The translations under genes were made by a program, and so were the position numbers. A DNA stretch of 5,343 nt from an uncultured Pseudomonas sp. (GTDB taxonomy: Bacteria > Pseudomonadota > Gammaproteobacteria > Pseudomonadales > Pseudomonadaceae): assembly GCA_946886875.1 (NCBI GenBank), contig CAMPJN010000281.1, forward strand, positions 1 through 5,343. Direction: 5' to 3'. How positions within the stretch are numbered: the stretch's first letter is position 1; each line of letters opens with the position of its first letter. Shown here piece after piece: positions 1-5,343 of this stretch. Below the pieces are notes generated by a model. It was not told the origin of the DNA, made no database searches, and saw only the letters and a list, made by a program, of their open reading frames with translations.

Positions 1-667
1 GTCGGCCCGACAGGACTGGCTGGACAGCGGCTTCGACAACTGGCGCAGCCAGCGGCTGGATTACGCGTCGACGCAACCGGAAGGCCTCGGCTGGTATGGC
101 GCCCTGGTGAATGAGCACCGCTTCGGCGAGCGGGACCAGGGCGTCGAAGCGGGCGCGGTCGTCGCCCTCGATGACAACTGGACCTTGCAACCGGAGGTCG
201 GGTATCAGCCATCGCCTTATTTCCTGCCCGAGTGGCATGCCGATGTGCGCCTGCAACGGCGCCTGCCGGCGGGTTTTCTCGGCGCCGTCAGTGTCAGGCG
301 CACCGAATACGAAACCACGCGGGTCGACCGGCTGGCGCTCAGTGGCGAGCGCTACTGGAATTCGTGGCGCGCCGGTTACACCCTGAACGTGACGGACGTG
401 GCCAATGCCGGCACGCCGATCGGACACGACCTGGCACTGGATTACTACTACGCCGGTCTCAGCTATGCCGGCCTACGCCTGACCGTTGGTGAAGAAGAGG
501 CGGTCGAGGAGCAGCAACTGATCACCAGTGATGTCCGCGCCATCAGCTTGCAAGGCCGCCATTGGCTCGACAGTCGTTGGGCGCTGAGCTGGGAAGTTGG
601 CCAGCATCGCCAGGGCGATTACTACACGCGCCGCTGGCTGCAACTCGGGCTGCGGCATGCCTTCTGA
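1..667 (+). CDS. YaiO-family outer-membrane beta-barrel protein (3' part; start outside window)
   Basis: The reading frame is open from base 2 to the TGA at 665-667, giving about 221 residues with no convincing internal start, so this is the C-terminal part of a longer protein. The GTG at 107 is in frame, but coding sequence continues upstream of it. The fragment shows alternating aromatic and polar strands such as GLGWYGALVNEHRFGERDQG, YWNSWRAGYTLN and LDYYYAGLSYAGL, and it ends in HAF. A terminal Phe after a strand is the usual signal for outer-membrane barrel insertion. The pattern fits the YaiO outer-membrane domain; the Trp/Tyr-rich strands and the YW..WR stretch are typical. Family members often carry N-terminal TPR repeats, which would lie outside this window. 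The next gene starts inside its last codons. The inferred role is an outer-membrane component for export or anchoring of the glycan made by the glycosyltransferase two genes on. The function of YaiO proteins is not well established. Confidence 0.85.
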   Translation, partial: SARQDWLDSGFDNWRSQRLDYASTQPEGLGWYGALVNEHRFGERDQGVEAGAVVALDDNWTLQPEVGYQPSPYFLPEWHADVRLQRRLPAGFLGAVSVRRTEYETTRVDRLALSGERYWNSWRAGYTLNVTDVANAGTPIGHDLALDYYYAGLSYAGLRLTVGEEEAVEEQQLITSDVRAISLQGRHWLDSRWALSWEVGQHRQGDYYTRRWLQLGLRHAF

Positions 668-1775
668 ACTCAACTGTCCGGCCTGGCTTTGCACAGCGCC
701 CCGCAGCGCCTGGCTGGCGATCTGGCCGGACGACGGCATGCTGCAGCTGGCGCTGTATTGCGCCCTTGGCCTGGGCGGCCTCACCGTGCTGGTGATGCTG
801 CAGGTGCTGTTGCTCGGTGAGTTCGCCCGGCGCCGGGCCATTCGCCGCCAGCAATTCAACGAGCAGTGGCGCCCATTCTTCGCCTTGTGCAGCCTCGGCG
901 AGCAACTCCCCGAGCCGGTGCCGACGCTACCTGCCAATCGCCAGCTGTGGTTCTTGCTGCAATGGAACCGTACCCAACTGCAATTGCGCGGGACCGCACG
1001 AGAGCGGATGAACAAGGCACTCGTCGCGCTTGGCATGGATCGACAGGCGCGAACCCTGCTGCGCGGCCGGGGCCGTGGCAAGCTGATCGGGCTGACCTGC
1101 CTGCGGCATCTGGCCGATCCTGCGCACTGGGAAGCGGTGCAGGCCCTGCTGCTGAGCCGCAACGCCATCGTCTCACTGGCCGCCGCCCAGACGCTGATCG
1201 CCATGGATGCGCCGCGTGCGATGCAACTGATCCTGCCCGCCGCCGTGACGCGCCCCGACTGGGCCTTGCCGCGCCTGGCCAGCCTGTGCCAGCAGGCCGG
1301 TGAACAGGCCGTTACCCTGCCCCTGCTGATCGCCCTGACCGGCTCCGAAGATCCAGGCCGCGAGCGGCTAGTGAGTTTGCTGGTCTACGGCGATCCCCGC
1401 CATGCGGCGCCCTGGGCGCGTGCGCGTCTGGAGGAAAACGTGGCGCCCGAGCAGCTGCAGGTCGCGCTGCGCTGCTTGCAGGAACTGGCCGACCCGCGCG
1501 ACCGTGAACGCTTGATCCGCACGCTGCAGCATGACCACGCCGACGTGCGGCTGGCCGCGCTCTGGGCGCTGCACAAGCAGGCGCGCAGCGACGACACCGC
1601 GTTGTTCCTGCCGCTGCTGGGCGACCCCAGCTGGTGGGTTCGGCAGGCGGCCGCGGACAGCCTGGCAACGCTTCCCAACGCCACGCCCGAGCGGTTGCAA
1701 GGGCTGCTCGAGCGCGTCGAGGACCGCTACGGCCAGGATGCACTGCGCCGTGCGATCGCGGAGGTCAGACGTTGA
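657..1775 (+). CDS. Membrane-anchored HEAT-repeat protein
   Basis: This is a 372-residue protein. It has one hydrophobic segment at about residues 31-54 (LALYCALGLGGLTVLVMLQV and onward), then a basic stretch (FARRRAIRRQQ). By the positive-inside rule, that puts the long C-terminal part in the cytoplasm. The C-terminal two thirds consist of amphipathic helix pairs like HEAT/PBS-lyase repeats, for example around residues 145-190 and 270-345 (HADVRLAALWALHKQA, then DPSWWVRQAAADSLATLP). No catalytic motif is visible, so a scaffold or protein-binding role is inferred. The ATG at 657 overlaps the end of the yaiO-like gene by 11 bases. I prefer it because codons from about 690 to 737 already have all-G/C third positions in this frame. 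An ATG at 738, just before the membrane segment (345 residues), is a real alternative; neither has a strong ribosome-binding site. It lies between the barrel gene and the glycosyltransferase gene, which suggests it helps assemble that machinery. Confidence 0.82.
   Translation: MPSELNCPAWLCTAPRSAWLAIWPDDGMLQLALYCALGLGGLTVLVMLQVLLLGEFARRRAIRRQQFNEQWRPFFALCSLGEQLPEPVPTLPANRQLWFLLQWNRTQLQLRGTARERMNKALVALGMDRQARTLLRGRGRGKLIGLTCLRHLADPAHWEAVQALLLSRNAIVSLAAAQTLIAMDAPRAMQLILPAAVTRPDWALPRLASLCQQAGEQAVTLPLLIALTGSEDPGRERLVSLLVYGDPRHAAPWARARLEENVAPEQLQVALRCLQELADPRDRERLIRTLQHDHADVRLAALWALHKQARSDDTALFLPLLGDPSWWVRQAAADSLATLPNATPERLQGLLERVEDRYGQDALRRAIAEVRR
1760..1764 (+). promoter_or_regulatory. Strong ribosome-binding site before a TTG start
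   Basis: GGAGG at 1760-1764 lies seven bases before the TTG at 1772-1774. It sits inside the last codons of the HEAT-repeat gene and fixes the glycosyltransferase start. The next in-frame ATG (1838) would cut off most of the N-terminal membrane segment. Confidence 0.8.
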
Positions 1776-3172
1776 ACATCGACTGGCTCTGGTGGCTGCA
1801 ACTGGGCTTCATCCTGTATTTCCTACTCCTCAACGGCATGTACCTGCTGCTCAACGTGCTGTCGATGGTCAGCCTGATGGGCTATATCCGTCGACGCGCC
1901 GAAACCGGCGAGATCGCGCCCTACCTCGGCGTGGAGCCGCCCGTGTCGGTGCTGATGCCGGCCTTCAACGAGGAGGCGACGATCCGGACCTCGGTGCGCT
2001 CGATGCTGCAGTTGCAGTACCCCGAATTCGAAGTGGTGGTGATCAACGATGGCTCGAAGGACAACACGCTGGCGGTGCTGATCGAGGAATTCGAGCTGGT
2101 GCCGCACCCCGAGCCGCTGCGCCAGGCGGTCGCGCATCAGCCGGTGCAGGCGATCTACCGCTCGCGGCGCTACGCCAACCTGCGGGTGATCGACAAGGCC
2201 AACGGCGGCAAGGCCGATGCCCTCAATGCCGGCATCAACGCTGCACGGCACGGTCTGTTCTGTGGCGTCGACGCCGACTCCATCCTCCAGCGCGACAGCC
2301 TGTTGCGCGTGGTTCAGCCCTTTCTCGAAGATGAGCGCACCATCGCCGCCGGCGGCACGGTGCGCATCGCCAATGGCTCGGAGGTGCGCGGCGGCTTCCT
2401 GATCCGCGCCGGGCTGCCGAGCAACTGGTTGGCGCGCTTCCAGATCGTCGAATACCTGCGCGCGTTTCTCTTCGGTCGTCTCGGCTGGTCGCCGATGAAC
2501 GCGGTGCTGATCATCTCCGGCGCCTTCGGCCTGTTCGACAAGGAGCGGGTAATGGCCGTAGGCGGCTATCGCACCGACACCGTCGGCGAGGACATGGAAC
2601 TGGTGGTTCGGCTGCATCGCCATCACCGTGAGCGTCGCATTCCCTACCGCATCCGCTACCTACCCGATCCGATCTGCTGGACCGAATGCCCGGAAGACAT
2701 CGGCACCCTCGGCCGCCAGCGCAGCCGCTGGCAACGCGGGTTGGCGGAAAGCCTGGGCCGTCATGCGCGGCTGGCTTTCAGCTTTCGCGGCGGCGCCCCC
2801 GGCTGGCTGGCGTGGCCATTCATGGCGCTGTTCGAATGGTTGGGGCCGCTGATCGAATTGATCGGTTACGGCTTCATGATCGGCGGCTTCGCCCTTGGCG
2901 TGGTGTCCTACGCCGCGCTGGCGGCCTTTCTGCTGGTCGCCATCGGCATGGGCATCCTGCTGTCGGTCAATGGCCTGCTGCTGGAAACCATGTCGTTCCG
3001 CGTTTACGAACGCCGCCGCGACATGCTGCGGCTGTTTCTCATGGCCGTGCTGGAAAATTTCGGCTACCGCCAGCTGAATACCCTCTGGCGTTGCCGCGGG
3101 CTCTGGCAGTGGTTCTCCCGACGCAAGCACCAATGGGGCGCCATGCGCCGCAGCGGGCGGTGGGGGCAGTAG
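1772..3172 (+). CDS. Membrane family 2 glycosyltransferase, PgaC/IcaA/NodC-like processive polysaccharide synthase
   Basis: This 466-residue protein starts at a TTG that overlaps the preceding TGA (TTGA) and has a strong GGAGG site. An N-terminal hydrophobic segment covers about residues 8-36. The GT-A domain follows with VSVLMPAFNEEATI at 58-71, DGS at 93-95 for UDP-sugar binding, KANGGKADALN at 142-152, the metal-binding DAD at 167-169, and VGED at 271-274 with the likely catalytic acid. QRSRWQRG at 316-323 is the QxxRW signature of processive synthases such as cellulose, chitin, hyaluronan and poly-GlcNAc synthases. About three hydrophobic segments lie between residues 346 and 405, and the tail is basic. 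The family joins sugars from nucleotide sugars and usually moves the chain across the inner membrane. There is no PilZ domain, so it is not a standard BcsA. A stretch of about 20-25 extra residues separates DGS from KANGGK. The sugar and the product cannot be told from the sequence. Confidence 0.92.
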   Translation: MNIDWLWWLQLGFILYFLLLNGMYLLLNVLSMVSLMGYIRRRAETGEIAPYLGVEPPVSVLMPAFNEEATIRTSVRSMLQLQYPEFEVVVINDGSKDNTLAVLIEEFELVPHPEPLRQAVAHQPVQAIYRSRRYANLRVIDKANGGKADALNAGINAARHGLFCGVDADSILQRDSLLRVVQPFLEDERTIAAGGTVRIANGSEVRGGFLIRAGLPSNWLARFQIVEYLRAFLFGRLGWSPMNAVLIISGAFGLFDKERVMAVGGYRTDTVGEDMELVVRLHRHHRERRIPYRIRYLPDPICWTECPEDIGTLGRQRSRWQRGLAESLGRHARLAFSFRGGAPGWLAWPFMALFEWLGPLIELIGYGFMIGGFALGVVSYAALAAFLLVAIGMGILLSVNGLLLETMSFRVYERRRDMLRLFLMAVLENFGYRQLNTLWRCRGLWQWFSRRKHQWGAMRRSGRWGQ

Positions 3173-3196
3173 AGAAACCAAAAAGGCGGCTCGAAC

Positions 3197-3290
3197 GTAG
3201 GGTGGATCACGCTTCACCGATCCACACTACGGTCGAATCGAAGCCGCACGCAGGTGTCACGGTGGATGTAAAAAGCGACATCCACCCTAC
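3197..3290. repeat. Paired palindromic (REP/MITE-like) element with GTAGGGTGGAT outer arms
   Basis: Two hairpins stand side by side between convergent genes. The first has a 12-bp stem, 3197-3208 against 3219-3230, with one mismatch and a 10-base loop. The second has a perfect 9-bp stem, 3261-3269 against 3278-3286, with an 8-base loop. Both share a GGTGGAT-like core. The outermost arms, GTAGGGTGGAT at 3197-3207 and ATCCACCCTAC at 3280-3290, are perfect inverted repeats of each other. The layout matches a doublet of REP-type units; similar GTAGGGTGGAT palindromes are, to my knowledge, common between Pseudomonas genes. Such elements are thought to be spread by RAYT transposases acting in trans, and no transposase is present here. 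It may also act as an RNA 3'-end stabiliser for either convergent transcript. Confidence 0.75.
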
Positions 3291-3291
3291 C

Positions 3292-3319
3292 GAAGCTTTT
3301 CCTTTCGGCGTCAAGCTTC
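3292..3319. repeat. Small inverted repeat after the kauB stop
   Basis: GAAGCTT at 3292-3298 pairs with AAGCTTC at 3313-3319 across a 14-base loop, starting 11 bases past the aldehyde dehydrogenase stop codon on the minus strand. The stem is short and AT-rich and no T-run follows it, so I do not call it an intrinsic terminator. It could contribute to 3'-end structure together with the neighbouring REP-like hairpins. Confidence 0.35.
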
Positions 3320-3329
3320 AAGCTGTTTC

Positions 3330-4823
3330 TTACAACTTGATCCAGGTCGCCTTCAGCTCGGTGTACTTGTCAAAGGCATGCAGTGACTTGTCGCGACCGT
3401 TACCCGACTGCTTGAAGCCGCCAAACGGCGCGGTCATGTCGCCACCGTCGTATTGGTTGACCCACACGCTACCCGCCCGCAGCGCCTTCGCCGTCAGGTG
3501 CGCCTTGGAAATATCCGCCGTCCACACCGCAGCGGCGAGGCCGTACGGGGTGTCGTTGGCGATGGCCACCGCTTCGGCCGCCGTGTCGAAGGTGATCACC
3601 GACAGCACCGGGCCGAAGATCTCTTCCCGCGCGATCTTCATCGCGTTGCTGACACCATCGAAGATGGTCGGCTCGACATAGAGCCCGCCGGTGTCCTGCA
3701 TGGTGCGTTGGCCGCCGATCAGGACCTGGGCGCCGTCATTGCGACCGGCTTCGATGTAGCCGAGCACGGTGTCGAGCTGCTGGGTGTCGACCAGCGCACC
3801 GACGTTGGTCGCCGGGTCCAGCGGGTTGCCCGGCTTCCAGCCCTTGAGCGCCTCCACCACCATTGGCAGGAAACGCTCCTTGACCGAGCTCTCGACCAGC
3901 AGCCGCGAGCCCGCGGTACAGACCTCGCCCTGGTTGAAGGCGATGGCGCTGGCCGCGGACTGCGCTGCGGCCTGCAGATCCGGCGCATCGGCGAAGACGA
4001 TGTTCGGGCTCTTGCCGCCCGCCTCCAGCCAGACGCGCTTCATGTTCGATTCGCCGGCATAGATCATCAATTGCTTGGCGACGCGGGTAGAGCCGGTGAA
4101 GACCAGCGTGTCGACGTCCATGTGCAACGCCAGCGCCTTGCCCACGGTATGCCCGTAGCCCGGCAGCACATTGAGCACGCCTGCCGGAATGCCCGCCTCG
4201 ATGGCCAGCTGCGCCACGCGAATGGCGGTGAGCGGCGACTTCTCCGACGGCTTGAGTATCACCGAGTTACCCGTGGCCAACGCCGGACCGAGTTTCCAGC
4301 AGGCCATCATCAGCGGGAAATTCCAGGGCACGATGGCCGCCACGACACCCACCGGCTCGCGGGTCACCAGACCCAGCTGATCGTGCGGCGTCGCGGCCAC
4401 CTCGTCGTAGATCTTGTCGATCGCCTCGCCCGACCAGCGCAGGGCATTGGCCGATCCCGGGATATCGATATTCAGCGAATCGCTGATCGGCTTGCCCATG
4501 TCCAGGGTTTCCAGCAGCGCCAGTTCCTCGGCATTGGCCTGGATCAGGTTGGCGAAGCGGATCATGGTCGCCTTGCGCTTGGCCGGCGCCATGCGCGACC
4601 AGGCACCGGATTCGAAAGCCATGCGCGCACTGATCACGGCGCGATCGGCGTCGGCCTCGTCACAGCTCGCCACCTGCGCCAGCACGCGGCCATCGACCGG
4701 ACTGATGCAATCGAAGCTGGCGCCGGCGCTCGGTGCGGTGTATTCGCCCTGGATGAAGGCCCTGCCTTCGATGCGCAGGTCACGGGCGCGCTGTTGCCAA
4801 TCGGCGAGTGTCAGGGTGGTCAT
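3330..4823 (-). CDS. kauB: KauB-type aminoaldehyde / 4-guanidinobutyraldehyde dehydrogenase
   Basis: A complete NAD(P)-dependent aldehyde dehydrogenase of 497 residues, the length I recall for P. aeruginosa KauB. Family landmarks are all present: the oxyanion Asn168 in PWNFP, cofactor-binding Lys191 in KPSE, the Rossmann GSTRVA at 244-249, the general base Glu267 in LEAGGKSPN, the catalytic Cys302 in GEVCTAGS, and EEIFGPV at 400-406. The tail (FGGFKQSGNGRDKSLHAFDK) is typical of the KauB/PuuC group, which oxidises 4-aminobutyraldehyde, 4-guanidinobutyraldehyde or the gamma-glutamylated form in putrescine, agmatine and arginine breakdown. Residues of the metal-dependent or CoA-acylating branches are not seen. 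The ATG at 4823 has GAGGA (4834-4830) six bases upstream. It diverges from an omega-amino-acid transaminase, as in P. aeruginosa PA5312/PA5313. KauB versus PuuC naming is by resemblance; the exact substrate is inferred. Confidence 0.93.
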   Translation of the reverse strand: MTTLTLADWQQRARDLRIEGRAFIQGEYTAPSAGASFDCISPVDGRVLAQVASCDEADADRAVISARMAFESGAWSRMAPAKRKATMIRFANLIQANAEELALLETLDMGKPISDSLNIDIPGSANALRWSGEAIDKIYDEVAATPHDQLGLVTREPVGVVAAIVPWNFPLMMACWKLGPALATGNSVILKPSEKSPLTAIRVAQLAIEAGIPAGVLNVLPGYGHTVGKALALHMDVDTLVFTGSTRVAKQLMIYAGESNMKRVWLEAGGKSPNIVFADAPDLQAAAQSAASAIAFNQGEVCTAGSRLLVESSVKERFLPMVVEALKGWKPGNPLDPATNVGALVDTQQLDTVLGYIEAGRNDGAQVLIGGQRTMQDTGGLYVEPTIFDGVSNAMKIAREEIFGPVLSVITFDTAAEAVAIANDTPYGLAAAVWTADISKAHLTAKALRAGSVWVNQYDGGDMTAPFGGFKQSGNGRDKSLHAFDKYTELKATWIKL

Positions 4824-4858
4824 GGAGAATCCTCGGTAAACAGTCGACTAATCAGAAA

Positions 4859-4880
4859 GGCACCCTAAACCAGGGGCGCC
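4859..4880 (-). promoter_or_regulatory. Possible hairpin in the kauB leader
   Basis: On the minus strand GGCGCCC (4880-4874) can pair with GGGTGCC (4865-4859), seven pairs including one G-U, around an 8-base loop. It lies about 35 bases before the kauB start and overlaps the proposed weak -10. It may therefore be an operator-like sequence rather than an RNA structure. Only three T follow the stem, so it is not a clear attenuator. Confidence 0.25.
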
Positions 4881-5016
4881 AGGCCTATCAATATTTTTTA
4901 CGCGGCGACAGGTTTCCACCTTGTTTTGTTCGTTTTATTAAACATAGACTCGCCGAAACCGCTGGCCACGCGTGAAGACCATCGTGTACCAGCATAGCCG
5001 CCAAAACAGCCCTGCC

Positions 5017-5020
5017 GGAG
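5017..5020 (+). promoter_or_regulatory. Ribosome-binding site of the transaminase gene
   Basis: GGAG at 5017-5020 lies six bases before the ATG at 5027. It supports this start for a gene that has no stop codon in the window. Confidence 0.65.
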
Positions 5021-5026
5021 CGCGCC

Positions 5027-5343
5027 ATGACCCACGAGTCCGTCGAACACTTCTGGATGCCTTTCACCGCCAACCGCCAGTTCAAAGGCAACCCGCGCCT
5101 GCTCGAGCGGGCCGAGGGCATGTATTACACAGACACCGACGGGCGCCAGGTGATCGACGGTACCGCGGGGTTGTGGTGCTGCAACGCCGGTCACGGCCGG
5201 CGCGAGATCACCGAAGCGGTGAGCCGGCAGATCGCCCAGCTGGACTTCGCGCCGACCTTTCAGATGGGCCACCCGCTGCCGTTCGAGCTGGCCGAGCGGC
5301 TCGCGCAGATCAGCCCGGCCGGGCTGAACCGGGTGTTCTTCAC
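5027..5343 (+). CDS. Omega-amino-acid (beta-alanine/polyamine):pyruvate transaminase, N-terminal part
   Basis: The frame is open from the ATG at 5027 to the window edge, 105 full codons plus two bases, so only the first quarter or so of a protein usually near 440-460 residues is present. It begins MTHESVEHFWMPFTANRQF and continues with GLWCCNAGHGRREI and FQMGHPLPFELAERLAQI. The HWMPF-type opening, the (G)LW.C.AGH motif and the GHP...ELAE segment are typical of class III PLP-dependent omega-amino-acid:pyruvate aminotransferases (the BauA, SpuC and P. aeruginosa PA5313 group). The PLP-binding Lys lies beyond the window. The enzyme moves the amino group of an omega-amine or omega-amino acid to pyruvate, giving alanine and an aldehyde. 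With the divergent kauB-type dehydrogenase this forms a two-step amine-to-acid route. Whether the substrate is beta-alanine, GABA or a polyamine is not decided by this fragment. Confidence 0.9.
   Translation, partial: MTHESVEHFWMPFTANRQFKGNPRLLERAEGMYYTDTDGRQVIDGTAGLWCCNAGHGRREITEAVSRQIAQLDFAPTFQMGHPLPFELAERLAQISPAGLNRVFF

Larger units (their letters stand above)
4824..5026. promoter_or_regulatory. Divergent control region between kauB and the transaminase gene
   Basis: These 203 bases separate the two divergent starts and must hold both promoters. An AT-rich core at 4886-4947 stands out from the GC-rich surroundings. It contains the imperfect palindrome GTTTTATTAAAC at 4932-4943, a possible regulator site. 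For kauB, a possible sigma-70 promoter on the minus strand is TTGATA (4891-4886), 16 bases, then a weak TTTAGG (4869-4864). No convincing -10 was found for the rightward gene, and no TGGC-N-TTGC sigma-54 site on either strand. In Pseudomonas, genes of this pathway are usually induced by polyamines through dedicated regulators; that this applies here is inference. Confidence 0.5.

Noticed and set aside
473..1204. 243-codon minus-strand frame across the barrel and HEAT genes
   Set aside because: It spans two real genes on the other strand and reads as Ser/Arg-rich filler typical of antisense frames in GC-rich DNA.
1823..2626. 267-codon open frame on the - strand inside the glycosyltransferase gene
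   Set aside because: Rich in His, Gln and Ala with no motifs; the + strand carries every GT2 motif.
1772..3172. Cellulose synthase BcsA
   Set aside because: At 466 residues it lacks the PilZ domain and the multi-helix layout of BcsA; it fits the shorter PgaC/NodC type.
3197..3290. Short CRISPR array
   Set aside because: Only two related palindromes, in opposite relative decay, with no regular repeat-spacer units and no cas genes.
3173..3329. Intrinsic terminator between the convergent genes
   Set aside because: Hairpins are present, but none is followed by a T-run in either direction.
3453..4868. 471-codon open frame on the + strand opposite kauB
   Set aside because: It is a mirror of a GC-rich gene: low complexity, rich in Arg/His/Gly, with no recognisable fold, while the opposite strand encodes a complete aldehyde dehydrogenase.
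4870..4885. Sigma-54 promoter for kauB (TGGCGC on the minus strand)
   Set aside because: The matching TTGCT block at the required spacing is absent.
4898..5272. Minus-strand frames over the transaminase start
   Set aside because: They overlap a clearly recognisable transaminase N-terminus with a good ribosome-binding site on the + strand.

Overview
The window is GC-rich, with strongly G/C-biased third codon positions, and its gene content points to a gammaproteobacterium of the Pseudomonas group (Pseudomonas or Stutzerimonas). The clearest clue is a KauB-type aldehyde dehydrogenase diverging from an omega-amino-acid:pyruvate transaminase, an arrangement I recall from Pseudomonas aeruginosa (PA5312/PA5313). 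A REP-like palindromic repeat with a GTAGGGTGGAT core between genes also fits. The species cannot be fixed from the sequence alone.

Region 1 (1-3172, + strand) is a compact three-gene run. It holds the 3' end of a YaiO-family outer-membrane beta-barrel gene (its start lies outside the window), a membrane-anchored HEAT-repeat protein, and a membrane-bound family 2 glycosyltransferase of the PgaC/IcaA/NodC type with complete catalytic motifs. The genes overlap by 11 and 4 bases, so they are very probably one translationally coupled operon. The likely job is synthesis of a surface or secreted polysaccharide (glycosyltransferase), with a pore or barrel in the outer membrane (YaiO) and a helical-repeat scaffold in between (HEAT protein). 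The polymer is unknown.

Region 2 (3173-3329) is the junction between convergent genes. It carries a 94-bp paired palindromic element whose outer arms form a perfect 11-bp inverted repeat, followed by a small AAGCTT-centred inverted repeat. No convincing intrinsic terminator was seen.

Region 3 (3330-5343) is amine and polyamine catabolism. kauB (- strand) oxidises aminoaldehydes or 4-guanidinobutyraldehyde. A 203-bp divergent control region separates it from a pyridoxal-phosphate omega-amino-acid:pyruvate transaminase (+ strand) that runs off the right end. Together they would turn putrescine or agmatine-type amines into aldehydes and then omega-amino acids. Region 3 is conventional; the least characterised part of the window is the YaiO-HEAT-glycosyltransferase operon.
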